Below, piece after piece: positions 33,729-41,277 of a stretch of DNA of 57,993 nucleotides; the stretch's first letter is position 1; every line of letters starts with the position of its first letter. Origin of the DNA: JAVBLK01 sp031553565. Lineage in GTDB: Bacteria > Bacillota > Clostridia > Christensenellales > DUVY01. Location of the stretch: positions 1 through 57,993 of the forward strand of contig JAVBLK010000042.1 in the NCBI GenBank assembly GCA_031553565.1. The letters are read 5' to 3'. Under the pieces are notes generated by a model that did no database searches, was not told where the DNA came from, and saw only the letters and a program-made list of their open reading frames with translations. Position numbers and translations under genes: made by a program.

Positions 33729-35333
33729 CTAGTTTGCTTTGAAAGGCATCCCCATCAGTTTCAGCAAGGACTTCGCATGCTCGTCGTTGTTTGCGCTGGT
33801 AACGATACAAATATCGAACCCGCGGACCTTTTCGACCTGCTCATAGCTGATTTCGGGGAAAATAAGCTGTTCCTTGATGCCTGTCGCGTAATTGCCCCTG
33901 CCGTCGAACGCCTTCGGGGAAACGCCCCTGAAGTCGCGGACGCGCGGCAGCGCGATGCTGACCAGCTTGTCATAAAAGTCGTACATCATATCGCCGCGCA
34001 AGGTTACCTTGGCGCCGATGACCATGCCTTCCCTGATCTTCCAGTTAGCCAGTGATTTACGTGCCTTGGTCTGGACCGGCTTTTGTCCGCTGATAGTCTT
34101 AAGCTCGTCAATAGCGGAGTTCACGCTCTTGCTGTTATCTTTTATATCGCCGAGGCGCATATTGAGCGTTATTTTCTCAAGACGCGGGACCTCGTTAATA
34201 TTCTTGAAAGAAAACTCTTTCATCAGCTGCGGCACAACCGTTTTCTTGTAATATTCGCGCAGCCTGCTCTTTTCAGTGCGCTTTGCAGCATACGCCGCTT
34301 CCTTTTTCTTGCCTTGCGGCGCGGCTGCGGGAGCCGGCTTTGCCGCGGGCGCGGGCGCCGCTTCCTTCTTTACTTCCGCCTTCGGCTCTTCTTTTTTAAC
34401 TTCCGCTTTCGGTGCGGCCGCTGTTTTAGGCTCTTCCTTCTTGACCTCTGCCTTCGGCTCTTCTTTCTTTATTTCCGCTTTCGGCGCGGCCGCAGCCTTC
34501 GGTTCTTCCTTCTTGGGCCCGGCCTTAGGCTCGGCTTTTTTGACCTCTGCCTTCGGTTCTGCGGCTTTCTTTTCTTCTTTCTTGGGCTCGGCTTTCTTTG
34601 CCGCGGCCTTTACGGCGGCAACCTCTTCGGAAACCTTCGCTTCTTTCTTTACCGCGGCCTTCTTCGGCGCAGCCTTTACTTCTTCATCCATGTCGTCTTC
34701 TTCATCCTCGTCGTCATCATCGTCGTCGATTTCGTCGTCCGCGCCTGCCGCGCCCGCTTTCTTAAATGCGTTCGGATTGCCCGCGCGCTTTTTCTTTTCG
34801 GGTTCGACAATGCCGTACTTCTTCATCTCGGCAGTCTTTTCCTTGTAAATCGCGGAGACCTGCTCTATCTCTGTCTCTTTCTTTGCCGCCGCTTTTTCGT
34901 TGTTTTCAGCCAGCAGGTCGCGTTTTTCGCGCCTTGCCGCATTAAGAGCCTTTTTACGGAGCTTCTTTTGCGCTATGACCGCTTTCGCAAACTTTTCGAA
35001 CGCCGCGGCCTCTTTCTTCTTTGCCTTAACTATCTTTTCGGCAAGCTCCGGCTTCTTTTCGTTCAGTTTGTCAAGGTCGGCCTTTGCCTTGTCAGCTTTT
35101 TCGCCCTTCTCGGCCTTGGCCAGCTTTTCCCTGGCTTTCTCTATCTTTTCGTCGTTCTTTAAAACGTCGCCCTCGGCTTTCTTAATCGCAGCGGCCGCCG
35201 CATCGAATGCCGTTTTGCATTTTTCATAGTTCTCGTTGACTTTCTGCGCCTTTTCTCCGTTCAAGAGTTCTGCGCAGGTAGGCTTTTGGTTGTCGGTTGA
35301 AGCTGCTTTATCAACCTGATCAATGCTTGCCAT
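33729..35333 (-). CDS. rplE: 50S ribosomal protein L5 with a giant N-terminal extension
   Basis: L5 binds 5S rRNA and forms the central protuberance. The canonical domain is the last 180 residues, from about 356 (SRLREYYKKTVVPQLMKEF) through RVRDFRGVSPKAFDGRGNY to LLKLMGMPFKAN. In front lie about 355 extra residues in one open frame. Residues 28-175 are Lys/Glu/Ala-rich and likely helical coiled coil. Residues 199-218 are an acidic run (EIDDDDDDEDEEDDMDEE). Residues 222-345 are AKPE repeats with the unit APKAEVKKEEPKAEVKKEEP. The start is preceded by AAGGAG seven bases before ATG, and no usable start lies close before the L5 domain. Total 534 residues against about 180. Confidence 0.96.
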   Translation of the reverse strand: MASIDQVDKAASTDNQKPTCAELLNGEKAQKVNENYEKCKTAFDAAAAAIKKAEGDVLKNDEKIEKAREKLAKAEKGEKADKAKADLDKLNEKKPELAEKIVKAKKKEAAAFEKFAKAVIAQKKLRKKALNAARREKRDLLAENNEKAAAKKETEIEQVSAIYKEKTAEMKKYGIVEPEKKKRAGNPNAFKKAGAAGADDEIDDDDDDEDEEDDMDEEVKAAPKKAAVKKEAKVSEEVAAVKAAAKKAEPKKEEKKAAEPKAEVKKAEPKAGPKKEEPKAAAAPKAEIKKEEPKAEVKKEEPKTAAAPKAEVKKEEPKAEVKKEAAPAPAAKPAPAAAPQGKKKEAAYAAKRTEKSRLREYYKKTVVPQLMKEFSFKNINEVPRLEKITLNMRLGDIKDNSKSVNSAIDELKTISGQKPVQTKARKSLANWKIREGMVIGAKVTLRGDMMYDFYDKLVSIALPRVRDFRGVSPKAFDGRGNYATGIKEQLIFPEISYEQVEKVRGFDICIVTSANNDEHAKSLLKLMGMPFKAN

Positions 35334-35349
35334 AAAAATTCTCCTTCGG

Positions 35350-35414
35350 GTTCTTTCTTTAAGCCTGCCCGTAAAGTGCGCCCGTCAAAAGAAACCACCC
35401 GGCCGCAAAGAAAC
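35350..35414 (+). repeat. Family 2 short fold-back element (copy 7)
   Basis: Forward orientation, GTTCTTTCTTTAAGCCTGCC to CCGCAAAGAAAC, between rplX and rplE. Confidence 0.7.
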
Positions 35415-35478
35415 AAATTCTTGCTTCTATTTCTTCGCTTACCTTTTTCTATTTATTTTCGATATAGCGCCGGGATAA

Positions 35479-36009
35479 TTATTCCGCGGGCTTATCGGTC
35501 TTTTTTTCTTTCTTGGCCTTTTCTTCGGCTTTCTTTTCAGCCTTCTCGGTCTTTTCGGCCTTTTCTTTCTTGTCTTTCTCTTTCTTCTCTTTCTTTAAGG
35601 CCTTGTCTTTCTCTTTCTTCTCTTTCTTGGCCTTGACGCTCTCGACCTTGGTGTCGAGGACCGCGCCGCACTTCTTGCACACGCGCACCTTTATCTTCTT
35701 GCCCTCTTCCTCGGTGATCTTATAATTTATACGCGTTGCCGTATTGCAATCCGGGCATATTACCATGACGTTGCTGCTGTGGATAGGCATAGCCAGCGTC
35801 AGTCTGCCGCCCTGGCTTTGCGCGTTCTTGGCCTTCTTATGCTTGATACCCAGGTTGGCGTTCTCGACAACGACCGTGCTGCTGTCTACGTCAACAGACG
35901 TGACCTTGCCGGTCTTGACGATCCTCTCGCCCTTGACCTTTCTGGGCTTTTCATTGCCGGCAATAATCTTAACTGTATCGCCTTTCTTTACGTGTAATGT
36001 CTTGCTCAT
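35479..36009 (-). CDS. rplX: 50S ribosomal protein L24 with Lys/Glu-rich tail
   Basis: L24 (176 residues) starts 50S assembly through its KOW domain (HVKKGDTVKIIAGNEKPRKV). The RGG-adjacent segment SQGGRLTLAMPIHSSNVMV and a zinc ribbon with Cys 85, 88, 111 and 114 complete the canonical part. From about residue 122 a 55-residue tail of KKEKKEKDK and EKAEKKAEEKAKKEKK extends the protein well past the usual 103-115 residues. It lies between rplN and rplE. Confidence 0.97.
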   Translation of the reverse strand: MSKTLHVKKGDTVKIIAGNEKPRKVKGERIVKTGKVTSVDVDSSTVVVENANLGIKHKKAKNAQSQGGRLTLAMPIHSSNVMVICPDCNTATRINYKITEEEGKKIKVRVCKKCGAVLDTKVESVKAKKEKKEKDKALKKEKKEKDKKEKAEKTEKAEKKAEEKAKKEKKTDKPAE

Positions 36010-36037
36010 TTTCTATATTGCTCCTAACAATTTTACC

Positions 36038-36103
36038 GCTTTTTCTTTAGGTCAGCCCGTCTTGTTTGCCCGCCTGAAGAAACCGCGGCCGGAAAAGAAA
36101 ATA
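36038..36103 (+). repeat. Family 2 short fold-back element (copy 8)
   Basis: Forward orientation, GCTTTTTCTTTAGGTCAGCC to GGCCGGAAAAGAAAATA, in the rplN-rplX gap. Confidence 0.75.
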
Positions 36104-36237
36104 GGAATTATTTCTTTTTGTTTGATAGTTTATCTATTATCTGCCTTTTATCTCTGCCTAGCTTGGTTTTCGTAAGACGGCAAAGATGCGGTGGCAGCGG
36201 TTTGGGACGGGTCCTTTCCTGAAAAACAAAATTCTAT

Positions 36238-36308
36238 CCTTATTTTCTTTTTCAGTTAGGCGGTTTTCTTTTGACCGGCAGCCTGTCCGGCCGCCTGAAA
36301 GAAAAAAG
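36238..36308 (-). repeat. Family 2 short fold-back element (copy 9)
   Basis: Reverse orientation, CCTTATTTTCTTTTTCAG to CGCCTGAAAGAAAAAAG, just after rplN. Between copies 8 and 9, near 36174-36225, lies a family 3 fragment (GCGGTGGCAGCGGTTTGGG). Confidence 0.75.
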
Positions 36309-36309
36309 C

Positions 36310-36678
36310 CTATAAAACTTCGGGTGCCAGGCTGGTGATCTTCAGGTAATTCTTTTCCCTAAGCTCCCTTGCGACCGGCCCGAATATGCGGGTGCCGCGC
36401 GGCTGTCCTTCTTTATCGATAATTACCGCCGCATTGTCGTCAAACTTGATAAAGCTGCCGTCTTTGCGGATGATGCCTTTATGCGTCCTGACGATTACGG
36501 CCTTGATCACGTCGCCTTTTTTGACGACGCCGCCGGGAGCGGCAGACTTGACGCTCGCCACGATGACGTCGCCGATATTGCCGCTGTAACGGAATGACCC
36601 GCCCAGGACGCGTATACACATTATTTCTTTGGCGCCCGTATTATCGGCGACCTTTAAATATGATTGTGGTTGTACCAT
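36310..36678 (-). CDS. rplN: 50S ribosomal protein L14
   Basis: L14 (122 residues) forms inter-subunit bridges. The start MVQPQSYLKVADNTGAKEIM and the family signature NAAVIIDKEGQPRGTRIFGP, VARELREKN are canonical. Length is exact. Confidence 0.99.
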   Translation of the reverse strand: MVQPQSYLKVADNTGAKEIMCIRVLGGSFRYSGNIGDVIVASVKSAAPGGVVKKGDVIKAVIVRTHKGIIRKDGSFIKFDDNAAVIIDKEGQPRGTRIFGPVARELREKNYLKITSLAPEVL

Positions 36679-36754
36679 AATTATTTGTCCTTACTTTATT
36701 TTACGCCATAAAAGAAATGCTTCTTTTAAAAGGCGGATAATCTGCAACAAATTA

Positions 36755-36823
36755 TCTTTTCTTTTCCGCCTCACCGGTTTCTTTTGACGAGCCTTCCCTG
36801 ACGGGCGGCCCCAAAGAAAAAGG
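36755..36823 (-). repeat. Family 2 short fold-back element (copy 10)
   Basis: Reverse orientation, ATCTTTTCTTTTCCGCCTCA to CCCAAAGAAAAAGG, between rpsQ and rplN. Confidence 0.75.
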
Positions 36824-36831
36824 TGAACGCC

Positions 36832-37167
36832 TTATTTCGCCTTTTCGATGATGCGCACCAGCCGGAAATACTTGTCCTTGCTGATGTGCCTCGTCTCGGC
36901 GATCTCGACCGTATCCCCTGCGCCGCACTCGTTCTTTTCGTCGTGCGCCTTGAACTTGGTCGTTTGGTTGACGGTCTTTTTGTAGAGCGGATGCTTTGCA
37001 CGGCTCTTGACTGCGACAACGATAGTCTTGTCCATCTTCGCGCTGACGACGATGCCGATGCGCATTTTTCTGTCGTTACGGACGATCGCGTTCTCGGCGG
37101 GCGTCTCGTTTACGACAGCCTTGACCTCGTTTGCCGGCTCTTTCTCTTTCATCAATTCTTCACTCAT
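36832..37167 (-). CDS. rpsQ: 30S ribosomal protein S17 with N-terminal extension
   Basis: S17 (111 residues) is an OB-fold primary binder of 16S rRNA. The canonical part starts near residue 32 (DRKMRIGIVVSAKMDKTIVV) and includes HPLYKKTVNQTTKF. About 30 charged residues (MSEELMKEKEPANEV) precede it. The extended start overlaps the rpmC stop as TAATG and has GGAG upstream, so the extension is probably translated. Usual length is 85-89. Confidence 0.97.
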   Translation of the reverse strand: MSEELMKEKEPANEVKAVVNETPAENAIVRNDRKMRIGIVVSAKMDKTIVVAVKSRAKHPLYKKTVNQTTKFKAHDEKNECGAGDTVEIAETRHISKDKYFRLVRIIEKAK

Positions 37168-37382
37168 TATTTCTTAACTCCCGCTGCCTGAGCCTTCAGT
37201 TCGCGCTGGCGCAAAACTGTCATGACCCTTGCAATGTCGCGTCTGCATGTTACCAGAACCATCGGATTGCTCAGATTGTTGGTCGCGTGCGAAAAGCGCA
37301 GGTTGAATAATTCTTTCTTGAGCGAGGCAAGCTTTACATTAAGCTCTTCAGTGGTCATTTCGTGGACTTTATCAGCTTTCAT
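37167..37382 (-). CDS. rpmC: 50S ribosomal protein L29
   Basis: L29 (71 residues) is a helical hairpin near the exit tunnel. ELNVKLASLKKELFNLRFSH and CRRDIARVMTVLRQRE are canonical. Its ATG overlaps the rplP stop codon by four bases, with GGAGG upstream inside rplP. Confidence 0.98.
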   Translation of the reverse strand: MKADKVHEMTTEELNVKLASLKKELFNLRFSHATNNLSNPMVLVTCRRDIARVMTVLRQRELKAQAAGVKK

Positions 37383-37819
37383 ACTTTCGCCTCCTCCTCT
37401 GCTTTTACCATATCGGATTTCTTCACAAACCTGGTAGTTACCGACAGTTTATGCCCCGCAAGGCGCAGCGCTTCTTTCGCCTGCTCCTCCGGGATCCCGG
37501 CCATTTCAAACATGACGCGGTCGGGCTTGATGACTGCCACCCAATATTCAGGAGAGCCCTTGCCGCTGCCCATGCGGGTCTCGGCAGGTTTCTTGGTTAC
37601 GGGCTTATGCGGGAAGATATTGATCCATACCTGTCCGCCCCTCTTTATATACCTTGTCATAGCGACGCGGGCGGCCTCGATCTCGTTGGATCTGACCCAG
37701 CCGCATTCTGTCGCAACAAGCGCGTATTCACCGTAAGCGATAACATTGCCCTTATGCGCGCGTCCCTTCATTCTGCCGCGCTGCTGCTTACGTCTTTTTA
37801 CCCTTTTAGGAATCAACAT
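37379..37819 (-). CDS. rplP: 50S ribosomal protein L16
   Basis: L16 (146 residues) organises the A-site region of the 50S. The start MLIPKRVKRRKQQRGRMKG and the motif IKRGGQVWINIFPHKPVTKK are canonical. A longer in-frame reading begins inside rpsC; the chosen ATG lies one base after the rpsC stop and matches the family start. Length is normal. Confidence 0.98.
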   Translation of the reverse strand: MLIPKRVKRRKQQRGRMKGRAHKGNVIAYGEYALVATECGWVRSNEIEAARVAMTRYIKRGGQVWINIFPHKPVTKKPAETRMGSGKGSPEYWVAVIKPDRVMFEMAGIPEEQAKEALRLAGHKLSVTTRFVKKSDMVKAEEEAKV

Positions 37820-37820
37820 A

Positions 37821-38522
37821 TTATGCTTGCCCTCCTTCACCTGCGTTTACAGGCGAAAAGTTTGCCGCGGACTTGTCGGCCGCAGCCTTGGCGCCGATGA
37901 CCTCGCCCTTATAGATCCAGACTTTTACGCCGATAGTGCCGAAAGCCGTATGAGCCGTAGCAATACCGAAATCGATGTCCGCCCTTAAGGTCTGAAGCGG
38001 TATGGAGCCCTCGTGATAATGCTCGCACCTTGCGATCTCCGCGCCGTCAAGGCGTCCTGCGACCATGATCTTGATGCCCTTTGCGCCCGCCCTCATAGTA
38101 CGGGTCATCGCCTGTTTCATAGTCCTTCTGAAAGATGCGCGCTTTTCCAGCTGCGCCGCCACGCTTTCGGCGACCAGCACCGAGTCAAGGTCGATGCGCT
38201 TGACTTCGTGGATGTTGACGCTTATCTGCTTGCCCGTTGCGATTGCCGCGACTTCCTTCTTTATGACCTCGATACCTGCGCCCTTGACGCCGATCAGCAT
38301 CCCGGGACGGCCGGTATAGATATTGATGATGATCTTGTCGGCAGCGCGTTCGATCATGATCTTGCTGACCGCGTGGGCATAATACTTCTTCTTCAGGAAC
38401 TTGCGGATGCGGTCGTCCTCATAGAGGAATTTGCCGAAATCCTTTTTTCCTGCGTACCATTGTGTATCCCAGCCGTTTATTACGCCTACCCGTAACCCGT
38501 GCGGATTAACCTTCTGTCCCAT
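37821..38522 (-). CDS. rpsC: 30S ribosomal protein S3
   Basis: S3 (233 residues) lines the mRNA entry tunnel. The start MGQKVNPHGLRVGVINGWD, the KH motif YTGRPGMLIGVKGAGIEVIK and the C-terminal AGRLDGAEIARCEHYHEGSI are canonical. The C-terminus continues with a short Ala-rich stretch. It lies five bases after rplV. Confidence 0.99.
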   Translation of the reverse strand: MGQKVNPHGLRVGVINGWDTQWYAGKKDFGKFLYEDDRIRKFLKKKYYAHAVSKIMIERAADKIIINIYTGRPGMLIGVKGAGIEVIKKEVAAIATGKQISVNIHEVKRIDLDSVLVAESVAAQLEKRASFRRTMKQAMTRTMRAGAKGIKIMVAGRLDGAEIARCEHYHEGSIPLQTLRADIDFGIATAHTAFGTIGVKVWIYKGEVIGAKAAADKSAANFSPVNAGEGGQA

Positions 38523-38527
38523 AAATC

Positions 38528-38923
38528 CTATACTCTCCTTTCGTCCGCCGTTCCGAGTACGACGCTGATGTGGCAGGTGCGCTTTAAAATAGGCGAAGAA
38601 CTGCCTTTAGCGCGCGGCAGCATCCTCTTTAAGGTAGGACCGGCGTTGGCGTACGCTTCCAGAACAAGCAATTCGTTCTTGGCGTAATTCTTGACCTCGG
38701 CGTTAGCGGCGGCGCTGTCGATAAGCTTCTTAACAATAGGTGCGGCAGCGTTCGGGATATTCTCCAGAACGGCGGCGGCCTTGACGTATTCCATTCCGCG
38801 GATAACGTCCAGCACAAGTCTTGCCTTAGTAGGCGACATACGCACATGGCGGACGTGCGCTTTCGGACGGTTGTCCCGCGTCAATTTCCGCCTTTCGGCT
38901 TTTTCTGTCATTCTCTTTGCCAT
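38528..38923 (-). CDS. rplV: 50S ribosomal protein L22
   Basis: L22 (131 residues) reaches into the exit tunnel with its beta hairpin. RHVRMSPTKARLVLDVIRG and RAKGSSSPILKRTCHISVVL are canonical. The N-terminus has about 15 extra basic residues (AKRMTEKAERRKLTRDNR). It lies between rpsS and rpsC. Confidence 0.98.
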   Translation of the reverse strand: MAKRMTEKAERRKLTRDNRPKAHVRHVRMSPTKARLVLDVIRGMEYVKAAAVLENIPNAAAPIVKKLIDSAAANAEVKNYAKNELLVLEAYANAGPTLKRMLPRAKGSSSPILKRTCHISVVLGTADERRV

Positions 38924-38937
38924 TATCGTCTACCTTC

Positions 38938-39216
38938 CTATTTCGACTCGGTTTTCTTGTTGCCGGAGTGACCCTTGAAGGTGCGTGTGGGCGCGAATTC
39001 ACCCAGCTTGCAGCCGACCATGTCTTCCGTACAATATACCGGAACATGCTTTTTGCCGTCGTGCACCGCGATCGTATGCCCGACAAAATCGGGGAATATC
39101 GTGGACGCGCGCGACCATGTCTTTACAACTTTCTTCTGCCCCGCCGCGTTCATGGCCTGCACCTTTTTCATAAGGTGATCGGCAACGTAAGGGCCTTTCT
39201 TAACACTTCTACTCAT
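38938..39216 (-). CDS. rpsS: 30S ribosomal protein S19
   Basis: S19 (92 residues) lies in the 30S head. The start MSRSVKKGPYVADHLMKKV and the signature GHTIAVHDGKKHVPVYCTED, GEFAPTRTFKGH are canonical. AGGAG precedes the ATG. Confidence 0.99.
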   Translation of the reverse strand: MSRSVKKGPYVADHLMKKVQAMNAAGQKKVVKTWSRASTIFPDFVGHTIAVHDGKKHVPVYCTEDMVGCKLGEFAPTRTFKGHSGNKKTESK

Positions 39217-39228
39217 ATAGCTCCTTCG

Positions 39229-39298
39229 CCTTTTTCTTTAAGACTGCCGGTCAGGTTTGCTCATCGAAAGAAACCGGCGAGGGGAAAAGAAAAATAGG
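39229..39298 (+). repeat. Family 2 short fold-back element (copy 11)
   Basis: Forward orientation, CCTTTTTCTTTAAGACTGCC to GGCGAGGGGAAAAGAAAAAT, between rplB and rpsS. It is very close to copy 1. Confidence 0.8.
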
Positions 39299-39380
39299 AT
39301 TTGGTTGTTTGTATTTATATTTGCCAGAATTTTGTTTTCTGTCTTATTGATTCTGCTTAAGCGCTTAAACCGCCGTGCTC

Positions 39381-40208
39381 CTAGTTAATTCTCTTAACAA
39401 TAAAGCGGTCGGAGTTGTTCTTCTTCTTTCTGGTCTTGTATCCTCTGGTCGGCTGTCCCCAGGGAGAAACCGGTCCCGGCCTGCCCGCGGGGGATTTGCC
39501 CTCGCCGCCGCCGTGCGGGTGATCGCAGGGGTTCATGACCGAGCCGCGGACTGTCGGCCTTATGCCCATATGACGCTTTCTGCCGGCCTTGCCCAGTGAT
39601 ACGATTTCATGATCGAGGTTGCCCACCTGGCCGACCGTTGCGCGGCAAGCCACCGGAACCATCCTCATTTCGCCGCTGGGAAGGCGGAACGTCGCGTAAT
39701 TGCCTTCTTTTGCCATCAGCTGCGCGGCTGCGCCCGCGGTCCTTGCCATCTGCGCGCCTTTATTAGGCTGCATCTCGATATTATGGACCATCGTGCCGAG
39801 CGGTATGTGTGTTATCGGCAGGCAGTTCCCCGCCTTGATATCCGCCTTTTCGCCGCTCATGACCGTGTCGCCGACACTGAGGCCTACCGGCTGGAGGATA
39901 TATCTCTTTTCGCCGTCCGCATAATGGAGCAACGCTATATACGCGGTGCGGTTCGGGTCGTACTCGATCGTCGCCACTTTCGCGGGGATATTGTCTTTAT
40001 TGCGCTTGAAGTCGATAACACGGTACTTGACCCTGTCACCGCCGCCGATGTGGCGAACGGTCAGCCTGCCCAGGTTGTTCCTGCCGCCGCTGCGGTTCTT
40101 GGTCTCAAGCAGCGATTTTTCAGGTTTATCAGTCGTGATCTCATCGAATGAAGAGACCGTCTTGAATCTGGTTCCCGGCGTCATCGGTTTATATCTTTTC
40201 AGTGCCAT
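39381..40208 (-). CDS. rplB: 50S ribosomal protein L2
   Basis: L2 (275 residues) is required for subunit joining and peptidyl transfer. The core GGRNNLGRLTVRHIGGGDR and the C-terminal signature VMNPCDHPHGGGEGKSPAGR with the conserved His are present. Length is normal. AGGAG precedes the ATG. Confidence 0.99.
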   Translation of the reverse strand: MALKRYKPMTPGTRFKTVSSFDEITTDKPEKSLLETKNRSGGRNNLGRLTVRHIGGGDRVKYRVIDFKRNKDNIPAKVATIEYDPNRTAYIALLHYADGEKRYILQPVGLSVGDTVMSGEKADIKAGNCLPITHIPLGTMVHNIEMQPNKGAQMARTAGAAAQLMAKEGNYATFRLPSGEMRMVPVACRATVGQVGNLDHEIVSLGKAGRKRHMGIRPTVRGSVMNPCDHPHGGGEGKSPAGRPGPVSPWGQPTRGYKTRKKKNNSDRFIVKRIN

Positions 40209-40220
40209 AATAATCTCCTG

Positions 40221-40287
40221 GGCTTTTTCTTTCAGGCGGCAGTCCGTAAAAGCCCGTCAAAAGAAACCGCCCAACCGCAAAGAAAAA
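40221..40287 (+). repeat. Family 2 short fold-back element (copy 12)
   Basis: Forward orientation, GGCTTTTTCTTTCAGGCGGC to ACCGCAAAGAAAAA, between rplW and rplB. Confidence 0.75.
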
Positions 40288-40366
40288 TATGATAAGTATT
40301 TATTGTTCTGATGTGTCACATCCTGCCGCTTTCTTTTTGCGTGTTAACGCAACAACAGGCATTTTT

Positions 40367-40657
40367 TTATGAAAGCCCTTCGAATTCCTTGATAGCGGGG
40401 CTTTCCTTGGTGAGCTGTACGATCGCTTTCTTGAATTTCGAGGTGTAGCCCTGCGTCCTTCCCTGCGTCTTAAGCTTGCCGCGGACGTTGACCGTGTTCA
40501 CCCTTTCGACCTTTACCTTAAAGATCTGCTCGATAGCGGCCTTTATTTGTATCTTGCCCGCGCGGGAGTCCACCGCGAAAACATATCTCTTGGCCGCAAA
40601 GTCCTTGTACGCTTTCTCTGTCAGCAGCGGCTTCTTGATGATATCATATGCTGTCAT
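40367..40657 (-). CDS. rplW: 50S ribosomal protein L23
   Basis: L23 (96 residues) is the docking site for trigger factor and SRP at the tunnel exit. The start MTAYDIIKKPLLTEKAY and YVFAVDSRAGKIQIKAAIEQ are canonical. The chosen ATG follows GGAGG by six bases and overlaps the end of rplD by 14 bases. Confidence 0.98.
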   Translation of the reverse strand: MTAYDIIKKPLLTEKAYKDFAAKRYVFAVDSRAGKIQIKAAIEQIFKVKVERVNTVNVRGKLKTQGRTQGYTSKFKKAIVQLTKESPAIKEFEGLS

Positions 40658-41276
40658 TATAGGCCTCCTCAATCTTCTTGACCGCCGATTTTAAGATCAG
40701 GCAGTCCTTTATCGCCACAAGGTCGTATACGTTGATAAGGTCGGCGAAGGTCGTCGTTACGTTAGGTATATTCTTGGCCGCGCGATAGATCTCGGCATTA
40801 TATTCCGGCAGCACCAAGAGAACGGTCTTTTCCAGCTTCAGGTTGCTTATTACGGCAGCGATTTCCTTTGTCTTAGGCGCGGTGATCTTCAGATCTTCCA
40901 GCACTATAAACTCGTTTGCAGCCACCTTTTGGGAAAGCACGCTCTTGATTGCCAGCCTCTTTGCGGCTTTGTTGACTTTTTGCGAGAAATCACGCGGTTT
41001 CTTTGCGAAAACCACGCCGCCGCCCGTCCATTGCGGCGACCGGCTGGACCCCTGCCTTGCGCGGCCGGTGCCCTTTTGGCGCCACGGCTTGATACCGCCG
41101 CCGCGAACTTCCGCGCGGGTCAATGCGCTCATTGTCCCCTGGCGCTTGTTGTTCTGCTGCGCCACGATAACGCTGTGTATCAGCGCCTCGTTGTATTCCG
41201 CGCCGAAAACGGCGTCGTCCAGTTTCATAGTGCCGGCAGCTTCCCCGGTCTGTTTAAATACTTTTACAGATGCCAT
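40644..41276 (-). CDS. rplD: 50S ribosomal protein L4
   Basis: L4 (210 residues) lines the exit tunnel and, in several bacteria, represses the S10 operon. The tunnel loop GGGIKPWRQKGTGRARQGSS is intact, followed by SPQWTGGGVVFAKKPRDF. The ATG lies one base after the rplC stop, implying coupling. Length is normal. Confidence 0.99.
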   Translation of the reverse strand: MASVKVFKQTGEAAGTMKLDDAVFGAEYNEALIHSVIVAQQNNKRQGTMSALTRAEVRGGGIKPWRQKGTGRARQGSSRSPQWTGGGVVFAKKPRDFSQKVNKAAKRLAIKSVLSQKVAANEFIVLEDLKITAPKTKEIAAVISNLKLEKTVLLVLPEYNAEIYRAAKNIPNVTTTFADLINVYDLVAIKDCLILKSAVKKIEEAYNDSI

Positions 41277-41277
41277 A

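Noticed and set aside
34083..35162. A 359-codon plus-strand frame rich in Phe, Leu and Arg opposite the L5 extension
   Set aside because: It reflects the antisense of Lys/Glu/Ala-rich codons. There is no binding site or promoter.
33729..35333. The large frame upstream of L5 as a separate gene fused by error
   Set aside because: There is one strong ribosome binding site at the far start, no stop codon, and no good start near the L5 domain. Other ribosomal proteins here carry similar tails, so a real extension is more likely.
23709..40287. Family 2 elements as a CRISPR array
   Set aside because: They are separated by genes, occur in both orientations and have no regular spacers.
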